64,000 nucleotides of DNA from Alphaproteobacteria bacterium (GCA_018828145.1 JAHJWO010000010.1:144268-208267); one strand, 5' to 3'. Shown: positions 46,595 to 56,304, numbered from the stretch's first letter. Translations and numbers: made by a program. The notes: generated from the letters alone by a model not told the origin.

Positions 46595-47176
46595 TCAGGC
46601 GCTCTTGTCGACGGCTTCGTCGGCCGGGGCATGGCTCGGGCCGCCCTTGGCGACGCCGACCATGGCGGGGCGCAGCACGCGGTCGCCAATGGCAAAGCCG
46701 GCCTGCACCACCTGCACGACCGTGCCTTCCGGACGGGACGGATCGGGCACTTCGAACATGGCCTGGTGGCGGTGCGGATCGAATTTCTGGCCCTCGGCCT
46801 CGATCGGCTTGACGCCGTGCTTGGCCAGGAGGCGCTGCATTTCGCGCTCGGCCATTTCAATGCCTTCGATCAGGCCCTTGGTGGTCGCATCGCCATTCTC
46901 GCGCGCCTCGGCCGGCAGCACCATCAGCGCCCGGCTCAGCGCGTCGGTGGCGCTCAGCATGTCGCGGGCAAAGCCGGCAATGGCATAGCTGCGCGTATCG
47001 TTGACGTCGCGCTCGGTGCGCTTGCGCAGGTTTTCCATCTCCGCGATGGTGCGCAGCACGCGGTCCTTGAGCTCCGCATTCTCGGCGCGCAGCGCCTCGA
47101 TGGGATCGACCTCGGGCTCTGCCGGGATTTCGACTTCAGGCGTCTCGCCTGATGCGGCGTTCTCGTCGCTCATCAT
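46595..47176 (-). CDS. grpE: Nucleotide exchange factor GrpE
   Basis: Releases ADP from DnaK. The 193-residue product has an acidic N-terminus, the long coiled-coil helix with [18 protein letters not shown], and the beta-domain [27 protein letters not shown] ... VGVAKG signature. The start is one of two tandem ATGs (47176 or 47173). A promoter-like TTGAAA-N17-GATATG is at 47212-47240. Confidence 0.95.
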   Translation of the reverse strand: MMSDENAASGETPEVEIPAEPEVDPIEALRAENAELKDRVLRTIAEMENLRKRTERDVNDTRSYAIAGFARDMLSATDALSRALMVLPAEARENGDATTKGLIEGIEMAEREMQRLLAKHGVKPIEAEGQKFDPHRHQAMFEVPDPSRPEGTVVQVVQAGFAIGDRVLRPAMVGVAKGGPSHAPADEAVDKSA

Positions 47177-47211
47177 TATGCTGTTCCGCAAAGATTACTG
47201 GCTTTGCCCCG

Positions 47212-47240
47212 CATATCGGCCAATGCGCTGCAGATTTCAA
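47212..47240 (-). promoter_or_regulatory. Possible grpE promoter
   Basis: On the - strand TTGAAA (47240-47235) is followed after 17 bp by GATATG (47217-47212), 36 bp upstream of grpE. It could serve sigma70 or, with GTTGAAA as a weak -35, RpoH. Confidence 0.45.
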
Positions 47241-47288
47241 CCCTTCGCTCGGCCCGGCCGTACGTGCCGCAGGCGAATGGCACGGCGC

Positions 47289-48362
47289 TCATCGCTTCCG
47301 CGCCATCATCGCGCTGATCACATTGGCGGTATAGTCCACCACCGGCACGATGCGCGCATAGTTGAGGCGCGTTGGGCCGATGACGCCCAAAACGCCGACC
47401 ACCTTGTCATTGGCATCCTTGTAGGGCGAGAGAATGACCGAGGAGCCAGAGAGCGAAAACAGCTTGTTTTCCGAGCCGATAAAGATGCGCACGCCCTGCG
47501 CCTTTTCCGCGTCGCCGAGCAGTTCGAGCAACCCGTCCTTGCTTTCCAGCTCGTCGAACAATTGCCGCATGCGCAGCAATTCGTCGCTCGCCATCGCGTC
47601 ATTGATCAGGTTGGCCCGGCCGCGCACGATGACGGTCGGCTGGCTGGCCGGCGATGCCTGCCCCAGCGTGGCAATGCCGGCATCGACCAGCTTCTGGGTC
47701 AGGTCGTCGAGTTCGGCGCGCTGTTCGTTGCGCTGCTCGGCCAGGGCCTTGCGCGCCTCGGGTATGGTCCGCCCCACCACATAGCGCGCCAGATAATTGC
47801 CCGCCTGGGTCAGCGCCGAGGCCGTCAGCCCTGGCGGCACATCCATGATGCGGTTTTCCACCTGCCCGTCCTGCCCCACCAGGATCGCCATGGCGCGGGT
47901 GGTGTCGAGCCGCACGAATTCGATATGGCGCAGCACCATGTCGGCCTTGGTGGCGATGACGACGCCCGCGCCCTGGCTGAGCCCGCTGAGCAATGTGCTG
48001 GCCTCGGTCAGCACATCCTCGACCTGCCCGCTATGCTGGCCTTCGATGGATTTGGCGATCTGGCTGCGCTCGCTTTCGTTGACCGCGCCGACCTCGAGCA
48101 TCGCATCGACGAAAAACCGCAGGCCCTCCTGCGTCGGGGCGCGGCCGGCCGAGGTATGGGGCGCCGCGATCAGGCCCAGATCCTCGAGATCGGCCATGAC
48201 ATTGCGCACCGAGGCTGGCGACAGCCCGGTTTGCAGCATGCGGCTCAGGTCACGCGAACCGACGGGCGAGCCGGTCTCGAGATAGCGCTCGACAATCTTG
48301 CGGAAGATGTCCTGGCTGCGGGCGTTGAGCACGCTCAAAAAGTCTTCGGGCGGCTTGACCAT
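47289..48362 (-). CDS. hrcA: Heat-inducible transcription repressor HrcA
   Basis: Represses groESL-type genes by binding CIRCE elements. The 357-residue product has the N-terminal winged helix (RYLETGSPVGSRDLSRML ... SPASVRNVMADLEDLGLI) and the C-terminal HrcA domain. No CIRCE repeat was seen upstream of any heat-shock gene here, so its targets are likely elsewhere. It is 112 bp upstream of grpE and divergent from rph. Confidence 0.95.
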   Translation of the reverse strand: MVKPPEDFLSVLNARSQDIFRKIVERYLETGSPVGSRDLSRMLQTGLSPASVRNVMADLEDLGLIAAPHTSAGRAPTQEGLRFFVDAMLEVGAVNESERSQIAKSIEGQHSGQVEDVLTEASTLLSGLSQGAGVVIATKADMVLRHIEFVRLDTTRAMAILVGQDGQVENRIMDVPPGLTASALTQAGNYLARYVVGRTIPEARKALAEQRNEQRAELDDLTQKLVDAGIATLGQASPASQPTVIVRGRANLINDAMASDELLRMRQLFDELESKDGLLELLGDAEKAQGVRIFIGSENKLFSLSGSSVILSPYKDANDKVVGVLGVIGPTRLNYARIVPVVDYTANVISAMMARKR

Positions 48363-48463
48363 GGGTGTTCGATAAAATCGTCCGCTTTAACCTTGCCCTC
48401 TCATTTAAGCGCATTGCAGCCTCCCGCCAAGCGCCAGCGGCTTGTGAGCGGGGCCGTGGGGCG

Positions 48464-48479
48464 TTAAGAGGCGGTTAAC
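48464..48479 (+). promoter_or_regulatory. CtrA-type binding motif before rph
   Basis: TTAAGAGGCGGTTAAC matches TTAA-N7-TTAAC exactly. It lies 24 bp upstream of the rph start in the hrcA-rph divergent gap. Confidence 0.6.
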
Positions 48480-48502
48480 GATAATGTCTCAGTGGATTTT
48501 TA

Positions 48503-49219
48503 ATGCGCCCTTCCGGACGTGAGCCCAACCAGATGCGCGCCGTAACGATCGAGCGCAACATCGCCCAGAAGGCGGAAGGCTCCTGCCTCGTCTCGTTTGG
48601 CAATACCAAAGTACTCGTCACCGCCTCCGTCGAAACCAGCCTGCCCGGCTGGTTGCGCGGCAAGGGCCAGGGCTGGGTCACCGCCGAATATGGCATGCTG
48701 CCCCGCGCCACCGGCAGCCGCACCCGCCGCGAGGCCACCGCCGGCAAGCAGTCCGGCCGCACCCAGGAAATCCAGCGCCTGATCGGCCGCTCGCTGCGCG
48801 CCGTGGTCGATATGCAGCTCCTGGGCGAAAACCAGATCACCGTCGATTGCGACGTGCTCGAAGCCGATGGCGGCACGCGCACCGCCTCGATCACCGGCGC
48901 CTATGTGGCTCTGGCCGACGCCATTGCCTGGATGGATGAGCGCAAGCTGACCAAGGGCAAGGCACTGCGCGATTCCGTCGCTGCTGTCTCCTGCGGCATC
49001 TATCGCGGCACCCCGGTGCTCGACCTCGATTATCTCGAGGATGTCGAGGCCCATACCGATGCCAATTTCGTCATGACCGGCTCGGGCAAGTTCGTTGAGA
49101 TCCAGGGCACTGCCGAGCAGGCGCCGTTCAGCCGCGACGAGCTCAATGCGCTGATGGGCCTCGCCGAGCAGGGCATCGGCGACCTCACCCTGATGCAGCA
49201 GACGGCGCTCGTCCCATGA
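48503..49219 (+). CDS. rph: Ribonuclease PH
   Basis: Phosphorolytic 3'-5' exoribonuclease that trims tRNA 3' ends. The 238-residue product has [11 protein letters not shown] at the start, [35 protein letters not shown] substrate-binding core and [18 protein letters not shown]. The stop overlaps a small ORF (ATGA). rph-rdgB-hemW order is conserved. Confidence 0.97.
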   Translation: MRPSGREPNQMRAVTIERNIAQKAEGSCLVSFGNTKVLVTASVETSLPGWLRGKGQGWVTAEYGMLPRATGSRTRREATAGKQSGRTQEIQRLIGRSLRAVVDMQLLGENQITVDCDVLEADGGTRTASITGAYVALADAIAWMDERKLTKGKALRDSVAAVSCGIYRGTPVLDLDYLEDVEAHTDANFVMTGSGKFVEIQGTAEQAPFSRDELNALMGLAEQGIGDLTLMQQTALVP

Positions 49220-49359
49220 TCGGCTGGCTCAAGAAACGCCTCGCTGCCAAGCCGCAATCCAAGCCGCAGGTGACCCCGCGCGTCGCCTCGCCGGAAAACT
49301 GCGCCCTTTGGCACGATGTGGCCCGCGCCCTCGACGCCAAGCCAAGGACGTCCAAATGA
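49216..49359 (+). CDS. Small basic protein between rph and rdgB (47 aa)
   Basis: The ORF starts [13 protein letters not shown] and ends KPRTSK. It overlaps the rph stop (ATGA, 49216-49219) and the rdgB start (ATGA, 49356-49359) by 4 nt each, exactly filling the gap. That double coupling argues for real translation. It is basic and has one Cys and two Trp; no family is recognised. Confidence 0.62.
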   Translation: MIGWLKKRLAAKPQSKPQVTPRVASPENCALWHDVARALDAKPRTSK

Positions 49360-49997
49360 GCATCGCCCGGCTCCGCGAAGGTGATCGCCTGGTGCTGGCC
49401 ACGCATAATGCGGGCAAGCTCAAGGAATTCCAGGAGCTGTTCGAGCCCTATGGCCTGGAGTTGGTGTCGGCCGGCGAACTCGGCCTGCCCGAGCCGGAAG
49501 AGACCGGCACCACCTTTGCCGAAAATGCGCGCCTCAAGGCGCATGCCGCTGCGCAGGCCTCCGGCATGCTGGCCCTGAGCGACGATTCAGGGCTCTGCGT
49601 CGATGCGCTCAACGGCGATCCCGGCGTCTATACCGCCGACTGGGCCGGCGTGCCGCGTGATTTCAATCACGCCATGAAGCGCGTCGAGGATGCGCTGCAG
49701 GCCGCCAATGCCACCTCGCCCGGCCAGCGCCGCGCCAATTTCAACGCCACGCTTTGCCTCGCCCATCCCGACGGCCGCGACGTGATCTATCACGGCCAGT
49801 GCTTCGGCACGCTGGTCTGGCCGCCGCGCGGCACGCAGGGCCATGGCTATGACCCCGTCTTCATGCCCGACGGCTATGACATCACCTTCGGCCAGATGCC
49901 GCCCGCAATGAAGCATTCCTGGGCGCCCGGTCAGCAGGGGCTGAGCCACCGCGCCCGCTCTTTCGCCAAGTTCGTGGAGCAGCAAATTGAGCTCTAA
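49356..49997 (+). CDS. rdgB: dITP/XTP pyrophosphatase RdgB
   Basis: Removes deaminated purine nucleotides such as dITP. The 213-residue product has LATHNAGKLKEFQELF near the start, ALSDDSGLCVDALNGDPGVYTADW and GYDPVFMPDGYD ... SHRARSF signatures. AAGGA lies 7 nt before the ATG. Confidence 0.96.
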   Translation: MSIARLREGDRLVLATHNAGKLKEFQELFEPYGLELVSAGELGLPEPEETGTTFAENARLKAHAAAQASGMLALSDDSGLCVDALNGDPGVYTADWAGVPRDFNHAMKRVEDALQAANATSPGQRRANFNATLCLAHPDGRDVIYHGQCFGTLVWPPRGTQGHGYDPVFMPDGYDITFGQMPPAMKHSWAPGQQGLSHRARSFAKFVEQQIEL

Positions 49998-51144
49998 CCC
50001 CAACGACATGTTCGGGGTTTACGTGCACTGGCCCTTCTGCGCGGCCAAGTGCCCCTATTGCGATTTCAATTCACACGTCCATCGCGGCCCCTTCGACGAG
50101 ATCGACTACGTCGCCGCCTATGAGCGCGAGATCGCCACGGCCGCCGAGCTGGCGCCCGGCCGGGTGGTGCAATCCATCTTTTTCGGTGGCGGCACGCCCA
50201 GCCTGATGAACCCGCAATCGACCGGCCGCATCATCGACGCCATCGCCAGGCATTGGACGATGGACCGCAATGCCGAGATCACGCTGGAGGCCAATCCGAC
50301 CAGCGTCGAGGTCGACCGCTTCAAGGGCTACCGCAGCGCCGGGGTCAATCGTGTCTCGCTCGGCGTGCAGTCGCTGCGCGAGGGGCCGCTGGCCGAACTG
50401 GGTCGTCGCCACACGGTGGACGAAGCCATTGCCGCGGTGCGCATCGCCCAGTCGGTCTTCGAGCGCTCCAGTTTCGATCTCATTTATGCCCGCCCCAAGC
50501 AGACGCTTGAGGATTGGGAAGACGAGCTCAAGGAAGCGCTCTGGATGGCGCGCGGCCATATCAGCCTCTACCAGCTGACCATCGAGCAGGGCACGCGCTA
50601 TTTCGACCTGCACCAGGCCGGCAAGCTGGCCATGCCCAATGAGGACCTGTCGGCTGATTTCTATGAGCTGACCCAGGAACTGACCGCGGCAGCGGGCCTG
50701 CCCGCCTACGAGATTTCCAACCATGCCCGCCCGGGCCAGGAGAGCCGCCACAACATGCTCTACTGGCGCTATGGCGAGTATGCCGGCATCGGTCCGGGCG
50801 CCCATGGCCGGTTGATGATCAACAACCAGCGCCACGCCACGGCGGCCGAGAAACTGCCCTTCGACTGGCAGAAGCTGGTGACATCCAAGGGCCACGGCAT
50901 GGTGGTCGACGACGTGCTGACCTGGGAAGAGCAGGGCGACGAATTCCTCGTCATGGGCCTGCGTCTCAAGGAGGGCATCTCCCCCGCCCGCTTCACCGCC
51001 ATCTCCGGCCGCCAGATTTCGCCGCGCCAGATCGAGACGCTCAAGGGCTATGGCTTTGTCGAAACCCTGCCCAACGGCAACCTGCGCGTCACCGACCGCG
51101 GCTGGCCGGTACTGGATGCCGTAGTGGCAGATCTGGCGGCCTAG
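49987..51144 (+). CDS. hemW: Radical SAM heme chaperone HemW
   Basis: HemW-family protein (coproporphyrinogen III oxidase-like) proposed to deliver heme. The 385-residue product has the 4Fe-4S motif C-x3-C-x2-C at Cys18, 22 and 25 in FCAAKCPYC, then GGGTPSLM. The TTG start lies inside rdgB and has GGAG 7 nt upstream; ATG 50008 lacks a ribosome-binding site. CxxxC-based HemW lacks the extra oxidase residues of HemN. Confidence 0.93.
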   Translation: MSSNPNDMFGVYVHWPFCAAKCPYCDFNSHVHRGPFDEIDYVAAYEREIATAAELAPGRVVQSIFFGGGTPSLMNPQSTGRIIDAIARHWTMDRNAEITLEANPTSVEVDRFKGYRSAGVNRVSLGVQSLREGPLAELGRRHTVDEAIAAVRIAQSVFERSSFDLIYARPKQTLEDWEDELKEALWMARGHISLYQLTIEQGTRYFDLHQAGKLAMPNEDLSADFYELTQELTAAAGLPAYEISNHARPGQESRHNMLYWRYGEYAGIGPGAHGRLMINNQRHATAAEKLPFDWQKLVTSKGHGMVVDDVLTWEEQGDEFLVMGLRLKEGISPARFTAISGRQISPRQIETLKGYGFVETLPNGNLRVTDRGWPVLDAVVADLAA

Positions 51145-51152
51145 CTTGCTTA

Positions 51153-51173
51153 CCTCTCCCCCAAAGGGAGAGG
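51153..51173. repeat. CCTCTCCC palindrome (inverted copy)
   Basis: CCTCTCCCCCAAAGGGAGAGG lies between convergent hemW and the LpoA-like gene, 9 bp after the hemW stop. Confidence 0.85.
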
Positions 51174-51179
51174 CTAGAA

Positions 51180-52397
51180 CTACAGCTTCGCCCCCTCGAT
51201 CAGTTGCGCCCCGCCCGGCGCGATCCGCTTGATCGCCAGCGCATATTCGCTTTTGCCATTGCCCAGAAACCGGAACACGCCGTCGCGGCCGTTAAACCCG
51301 GTCGGGCTGGTCATCAGGGCGGGGTTGTAGGGCGGATTGGCCATGGAAAGCGTGTTCACATTGGCCAGGATCGTCGCGGTATAGGCGATGGTGGCCAGAG
51401 CATGCGGCTGGGTGCCGAACTGGCGCTGGTAGTCGGCGCTGATCGCCAGCATGCCGGCGGGGTCCACTGTGGGATAGATCGCGCCGCTGAGCTGGCTGGC
51501 CGTGGCAATGGTGGGGTCACCCTCCCAGTCGGCAGAGCCGACGATCTGCAACGCATCGCCACTGATGCCCGCCTGGCCCAGCAGCACGCCAAAGCTTGGC
51601 GCAGTGGCGCGGTCGGGCAGGAACAGCGTGTCGATCATCCCCTTCTGGATCAACGGCAGTGCCTGGTTGACGATCTGCTGTGCCTCTTCGACGTTCGAAA
51701 ATGTATAGACCGCCTGCGGCGCAAAGCCGGCCGCCACGGCCTGCTGCCGGAACGCAGTTTCCTGCGCCTGGCCAAATTCGGTGGCGGGAAAGACGCCGGC
51801 TATGCCGCGCCGGCCCTGGGCCATCAGCCAGCCCATCGAGCGCTTCATCTCCATGTCCGGCAGGACGCTCAAAAGGTAGACGCCCGGGCTGGCCGCCGTC
51901 GGATTGTTGGAAAAGCCGATCAGCGGCAGCCCGGCGGAGCGCGCCACGGCGCCGGCCGCCGTCACCTGGTCGGCGCGCAGCGGCCCCAGGATCAGCCTGG
52001 CGCCATCGGTGACCGCCGCGCTGGCCGCCGCTGTCGCGCCCGCGACACTCGTGCCGGTATCGCGCAGCGTGATGGTGATGTTTTCCGCGATATTGGGATT
52101 GGCCTCGATGAAGGCGATGGCCAGGCGGCTGGCATTGGCGAGCGATTGGCCGACCGCGGCAATGCCATTGTCTCCGCTCAGCGGCAAGAGCAGCGCCACC
52201 TTGACCGGTCCGCGTCCGAAGCTCTGCGAAGGCCCGGCTGGCATCGTGGCCGGGGCTTGGATAGTCTGGGCCGGCGGCGCGCCGAAATCGAGCGTGCGCG
52301 AACCCAGCTGGATGGGTGAACAGGCCGATAGCACCAGCAGCGCCACCGCGCCCAAGGCCTGTGCTATGCCATGCCATGACATTGGATGTGCCGTCAC
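51180..52397 (-). CDS. Penicillin-binding protein activator (LpoA-like lipoprotein)
   Basis: The 405-residue product has a lipoprotein signal (LVLSAC, lipidated Cys at residue 26) and a periplasmic-binding-protein type I fold, as in the C-terminal domain of LpoA/YraM. It probably sits in the outer membrane and stimulates peptidoglycan synthases. GTG 52397 has GGGG upstream; ATG 52382 is possible. It is divergent from rsmI-yraN, the usual arrangement. Confidence 0.87.
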   Translation of the reverse strand: MTAHPMSWHGIAQALGAVALLVLSACSPIQLGSRTLDFGAPPAQTIQAPATMPAGPSQSFGRGPVKVALLLPLSGDNGIAAVGQSLANASRLAIAFIEANPNIAENITITLRDTGTSVAGATAAASAAVTDGARLILGPLRADQVTAAGAVARSAGLPLIGFSNNPTAASPGVYLLSVLPDMEMKRSMGWLMAQGRRGIAGVFPATEFGQAQETAFRQQAVAAGFAPQAVYTFSNVEEAQQIVNQALPLIQKGMIDTLFLPDRATAPSFGVLLGQAGISGDALQIVGSADWEGDPTIATASQLSGAIYPTVDPAGMLAISADYQRQFGTQPHALATIAYTATILANVNTLSMANPPYNPALMTSPTGFNGRDGVFRFLGNGKSEYALAIKRIAPGGAQLIEGAKL

Positions 52398-52480
52398 GCT
52401 TGCCCCGGATTTGCTAGCAGACTGTTAACATTTAGAACCGCATTGCTTAACCAATTCTCAACCGACCGGAACTCTGGCGC

Positions 52481-53368
52481 ATGGCTGACACCAATTCGGG
52501 CTATTTCATCGCCGGCTCCACATTTTCCGCCCCGCCGCTGGCGCCGGGCCTTTATGTGGTGGCGACCCCGATCGGCAATCTGCGCGACATCACCATCCGC
52601 GCCCTCGAGACCCTCGCGGCCGCCTCGGTGATCCTCTGCGAGGATACGCGCATGTCGGCCCGCCTGCTCGACCACTACGGCATCAAGGGGCGGCGCATCG
52701 CGCTGCATGAACATAATGAACGGGCCAAGGCCGATGACATCGTGCGGCGCGTGGCCGGTGGCGATGCCATCGCGCTGATCTCGGATGCCGGCACGCCCCT
52801 GCTCTCTGATCCGGGCTTTCCGCTGATCCGGGCGCTGGCCGAGGCCGGCCAGCCGGTCTTTCCCATTCCCGGCGCCTCGGCCCTGCTCTCCGCTCTTGTC
52901 GTGGCGGGCCTGCCCACCGATGCCTTTGCCTTTCACGGCTTCCTGCCGCCTAAGGCCGGGGCGCGGGCCAATGCGCTCAAGGCCCTGCGCGATTCACGTG
53001 AAACTTTGGTCTTCTACGAAAGCCCGCGCCGGCTCGACGATACGCTGGCCGCCATGGCCGCGGCCTGGGGCGAACGGCAGGCTGCCGTGGCGCTGGAGCT
53101 GACCAAGCGCTTCGAGCGCGTGCATCGCGGCACCCTGCCGGCGCTGGCCGCCGAATTTGCCGATAGCGAAACCAAGGGCGAGGCGGTCATCGTCGTGGCC
53201 GGCGCGGCCGAAGCAGCTGCCCCCGATGCGGCCGACTGGCAGGCCGCCCTGCTGGCCGCCATGGCCGACCAGCCGCTGCGCGCCGCCGTCGATGCGGTGA
53301 CCGAGCAGTACGGGCTCAAGCGCAAGGAAGTCTACGATGCCGCCCTCGCCCTCAAAGCCCAAGAGTAA
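52481..53368 (+). CDS. rsmI: 16S rRNA (cytidine(1402)-2'-O)-methyltransferase
   Basis: Tetrapyrrole-methylase-fold enzyme that modifies C1402. The 295-residue product has LYVVATPIGNLRDITIRAL, ILCEDTRMSARLLDHYGI and ALISDAGTPLLSDPG signatures. A parS-like core lies in the coding sequence (52991-53004). The end overlaps yraN by 32 nt. Confidence 0.96.
   Translation: MADTNSGYFIAGSTFSAPPLAPGLYVVATPIGNLRDITIRALETLAAASVILCEDTRMSARLLDHYGIKGRRIALHEHNERAKADDIVRRVAGGDAIALISDAGTPLLSDPGFPLIRALAEAGQPVFPIPGASALLSALVVAGLPTDAFAFHGFLPPKAGARANALKALRDSRETLVFYESPRRLDDTLAAMAAAWGERQAAVALELTKRFERVHRGTLPALAAEFADSETKGEAVIVVAGAAEAAAPDAADWQAALLAAMADQPLRAAVDAVTEQYGLKRKEVYDAALALKAQE
52991..53004. promoter_or_regulatory. 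parS-like site inside rsmI
   Basis: GATTCACGTGAAAC carries the full core and is identical to the start of the two-hairpin repeats, including the next bases TT. It encodes residues in the middle of RsmI. Confidence 0.65.
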
Positions 53369-53720
53369 GGCGCGCATCGCCGCCTATCTCGGCGGCCATC
53401 GCGGCGAGGCGCTGGCGGCCTGGTTCCTGCGCCTCCAGTTCTACCGCATCCTGTCGCGCCGCTACAAAACTCCGGTGGGCGAGATCGACCTGATTGCCGA
53501 GCGCTTCGGCACCGTGGTCTTTGTCGAGGTCAAGGCGCGCAGCCGGGCCGCCACCGAGGCCGAGACGCTGGAGGGTATCAACCGCTCCCGCATCCTGCGC
53601 GCGGCGCAATACTGGCAGGCGCGCCACCCGGCACGGGCAGCCTCGCCGCTGCGCTTCGACGTCATCTTCCTCACGCCCGGCCGCTGGCCGCGCCACATCC
53701 AGGATGCCTTTGGCGGCTAG
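53337..53720 (+). CDS. yraN: YraN family (UPF0102) nuclease-like protein
   Basis: The 127-residue product has the restriction-endonuclease-like fold signature: RGEALAAWFLR ... EIDLIAERFGTVVFVEVKARS with the Asp and Glu-x-Lys of a PD-(D/E)xK site. The exact role is unknown. It is translationally coupled to rsmI. Confidence 0.9.
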   Translation: MPPSPSKPKSKARIAAYLGGHRGEALAAWFLRLQFYRILSRRYKTPVGEIDLIAERFGTVVFVEVKARSRAATEAETLEGINRSRILRAAQYWQARHPARAASPLRFDVIFLTPGRWPRHIQDAFGG

Positions 53721-53726
53721 GGGCGC

Positions 53727-54836
53727 CTAGTCGGAAATGTCTGCCCAGATCAGGTGATGGTCGCTGGCGGCATGGATGTCCCTTTCCAGCTCGGGAAACA
53801 TCTCCCAGCGGCCCGAGGCGGTCCAGGCGCCCTTGCGGAACAGGCCCGCCGCGGTCACACGCGCAAAGAGCGCCGGCGAGAGCAGCAGGTAGTCGATCTT
53901 GTGCGCCTTGCTGCCCGTGCCATAGGTGCCGATGCCGCTGAACTGGCCGGGTGAGAAACGGGGATGGTCGGTGACCTCCTTGAGGTCGGTCTGCGCCAGC
54001 AGGCGCTGCAGCGGCGCCGCATCGGGCGTATCGTTGAGATCGCCCAGCACCACGACCTTGTCCTGTCCATCCGCTCGCAGGGCCTCATAGATCTCGGCCG
54101 TGCGCTCGGCCTGTGCAGCGCGCTTTTTGACCGAGCTGGGGTCATTGCCGCCATATTTGGATTTGAAGTGGCTGGGCAGGACCCAGATGATCTCCCCGCT
54201 CGGCGTGATCACCTGATATTCCGGGCAGTCGCGTGAAAACACCCGCTCGCCATTGGGCAGCATGTCGGCAATGTGGCTGCGCATCAGCCCCACCGAAAAG
54301 CCATTGGTGACCATCAGCCCCACATCGATGCCGCGCTGGTCATTGCCGTCGATCAGCATGATCTCGTCATAGGGGGCGCCATCCAGCTTCTTGAGCACCT
54401 GGTCGGAAAACTGCATCAGCGCCACGCGATCTTCCGCCTCGATCACCGCCAGGATATCGGCGCCGACCTCCTTGATCACCCGCCCGGTATTCATCACCGC
54501 GACGGCATTGTTGTGTTCGGTCTTGAGCTCCACCCAGCCGACCCAGTCGCCGCGGCCATCGGCGACGATCTCGAGCGGGCCATTGCGCGGCTTCTTCCAG
54601 AAGGCGCCGCGGATCTTGCGGAAATTGACGAAAGGCGGGTTGCTCGAGGTCAGCTTGAGCTCCCCGATCAGCACCAGCATGCGCGCCTTGTCGGCAGCGC
54701 TGTACTCATCCTTGTTGATCAGCACATTGAGCTCGGCCACCGCATCGGTAATGGCCGCGCCCTTGGCATGATCCTCCAGATTGAAGGCCTTCGGCCGGTC
54801 GAACAGATTCTCCACATTGAATGCCGCGATCTTCAT
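53727..54836 (-). CDS. Endonuclease/exonuclease/phosphatase family protein
   Basis: The 369-residue product has an AFNVENLF start, the IEAED metal-binding Glu, VLGDLNDTPDA and a final SDHHLIWADI, all EEP signatures. A signal peptide is absent, so it is probably cytosolic. Substrate may be DNA, RNA or a phosphoester. ATG 54836 has GGAGG nearby. Confidence 0.88.
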   Translation of the reverse strand: MKIAAFNVENLFDRPKAFNLEDHAKGAAITDAVAELNVLINKDEYSAADKARMLVLIGELKLTSSNPPFVNFRKIRGAFWKKPRNGPLEIVADGRGDWVGWVELKTEHNNAVAVMNTGRVIKEVGADILAVIEAEDRVALMQFSDQVLKKLDGAPYDEIMLIDGNDQRGIDVGLMVTNGFSVGLMRSHIADMLPNGERVFSRDCPEYQVITPSGEIIWVLPSHFKSKYGGNDPSSVKKRAAQAERTAEIYEALRADGQDKVVVLGDLNDTPDAAPLQRLLAQTDLKEVTDHPRFSPGQFSGIGTYGTGSKAHKIDYLLLSPALFARVTAAGLFRKGAWTASGRWEMFPELERDIHAASDHHLIWADISD

Positions 54837-54979
54837 GATGCCCTCCCCAGCAACAGTCGGGCCATCATGCGCCTCGATTGTGACAGGTGCCAATCGGCAG
54901 AACTTCGCGCCCGCCCCCTTGCATCGGCTGGCGTCCCGCGTCATGTCATCTACGCTCGACGCTATGCTAAGGGGCTTTC

Positions 54980-55924
54980 ATGTCGCTCAAAGTCGCGGTC
55001 CAGATGGACCATGTCGCCACCATCAATCCGCGCGGTGATTCCACCTTCGCCATGATGCTCGAGGCGCAGGCGCGCGGCCATGCGCTGCTGCATTACACGC
55101 CCGACACCCTGGCGCTGCGCGGCCATACGGTCTCGGCTCTGGCCCAGCCGATCGAGGTGTTCGACAAGCCCAAGGGCGAGCATTTCGCGCTGGGCGAGGC
55201 GCGCCGGGTCGATCTCTCGACCCAGGACGTGATCCATATGCGCCAGGATCCGCCCTTCGACATGAACTACATCACCCTGACCCATCTGCTGGAAAAGCTG
55301 CATCCCCAGGTGCTCGTGGTGAACCCGCCAGCCGCGGTCCGCAATGCGCCCGAGAAGATCCTCGTTACCGATTTCCCCGAGCTGATGCCGCCCACGCTGG
55401 TGACGCGTGACCGCGAGATGATCTACGATTTCCGCAGGGAGCACGGCAATATCATCGTCAAGCCGCTCTACGGCAATGGTGGGGCCGGCGTGTTCTTCAT
55501 CCAGGAGGGCGACCATAACCTGGCGAGCCTGCTCGAGCTGTTCGAGCAGAACTATCGCGAACCCTTCATGATCCAGAAATACCTGCCCGACGTGCGCAAG
55601 GGCGACAAGCGCATCATCATCGTCGATGGCGAGCCGGTGGCCGGGCTCAACCGCATCCCCGCCGATGGCGAGGCGCGCAGCAACATGCATGTCGGCGGCC
55701 GCCCGGAACTGAGCGAACTCACCGCCCGCGAGCGCGAAATCTGCGCCACTATCGCCCCGGCGTTGAAAGAGCGCGGCATGATCTTCGTCGGCATCGACGT
55801 CATCGGCGACTATCTCACCGAGATCAACGTCACCTCCCCCACCGGCATCCGCGAAATCAAGCGCTTCGGCGGGCCGGACATTGCCGTCATGATCTGGGAC
55901 GCCATCGAAAAGCGCCGCGCCTGA
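54980..55924 (+). CDS. gshB: Glutathione synthetase
   Basis: ATP-grasp enzyme joining gamma-glutamylcysteine and glycine. The 314-residue product has [19 protein letters not shown] at the start, [15 protein letters not shown] and [20 protein letters not shown] near the end. The stop shares a base with the next gene (TGATG). Confidence 0.97.
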   Translation: MSLKVAVQMDHVATINPRGDSTFAMMLEAQARGHALLHYTPDTLALRGHTVSALAQPIEVFDKPKGEHFALGEARRVDLSTQDVIHMRQDPPFDMNYITLTHLLEKLHPQVLVVNPPAAVRNAPEKILVTDFPELMPPTLVTRDREMIYDFRREHGNIIVKPLYGNGGAGVFFIQEGDHNLASLLELFEQNYREPFMIQKYLPDVRKGDKRIIIVDGEPVAGLNRIPADGEARSNMHVGGRPELSELTAREREICATIAPALKERGMIFVGIDVIGDYLTEINVTSPTGIREIKRFGGPDIAVMIWDAIEKRRA

Positions 55925-56304
55925 TGTGGCTGCTGGTTGGGCTGGTCCTGTCCGGCCTCGGCTGGTTCCTGTTCCGCCGCTGGCGCCGGAGCCTGCCGGT
56001 CGATCAGCGGCTGACCCTGCCCTATTGGCGCAATACCCTGTTCGTCACCGGCTTCTATCTGCTCTCCATCCTGCTCGGCGCCGGCATTACCCGGGTCATG
56101 GTCGGCTTCAACCGCTCTGGCTGGGCGGACCTGCTGATGGTGGCCTTCTTTGGCGTCTGGGTGCTCTATGGCGCGGTGTGGCTTGTCCGCTTCCTGCCCA
56201 CGACACGGCCCATGCCAGACTGGCTGACGCGCGGGCGCGGCTGGATCGACGGCCTCGCCCTGATCCTGCTGGCCTGCCTGGCAACCGGCGCGCGCATGCT
56301 GTGA
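55924..56304 (+). CDS. Membrane protein of unknown function
   Basis: The 126-residue product has about four hydrophobic segments and basic loops (FRRWRRSLP, TRGRGW). It is coupled to gshB by a one-base overlap, so it is expressed with it. No family is recognised. Confidence 0.78.
   Translation: MWLLVGLVLSGLGWFLFRRWRRSLPVDQRLTLPYWRNTLFVTGFYLLSILLGAGITRVMVGFNRSGWADLLMVAFFGVWVLYGAVWLVRFLPTTRPMPDWLTRGRGWIDGLALILLACLATGARML

Noticed and set aside
48363..48502. CIRCE element upstream of hrcA
   Set aside because: No TTAGCACTC-N9-GAGTGCTAA-like repeat is present; HrcA targets are presumably elsewhere.
52446..52464. TTAACCAATTCTCAAC as a CtrA site before rsmI
   Set aside because: The second half reads TCAA; a single imperfect match in an AT-rich promoter region is not convincing.
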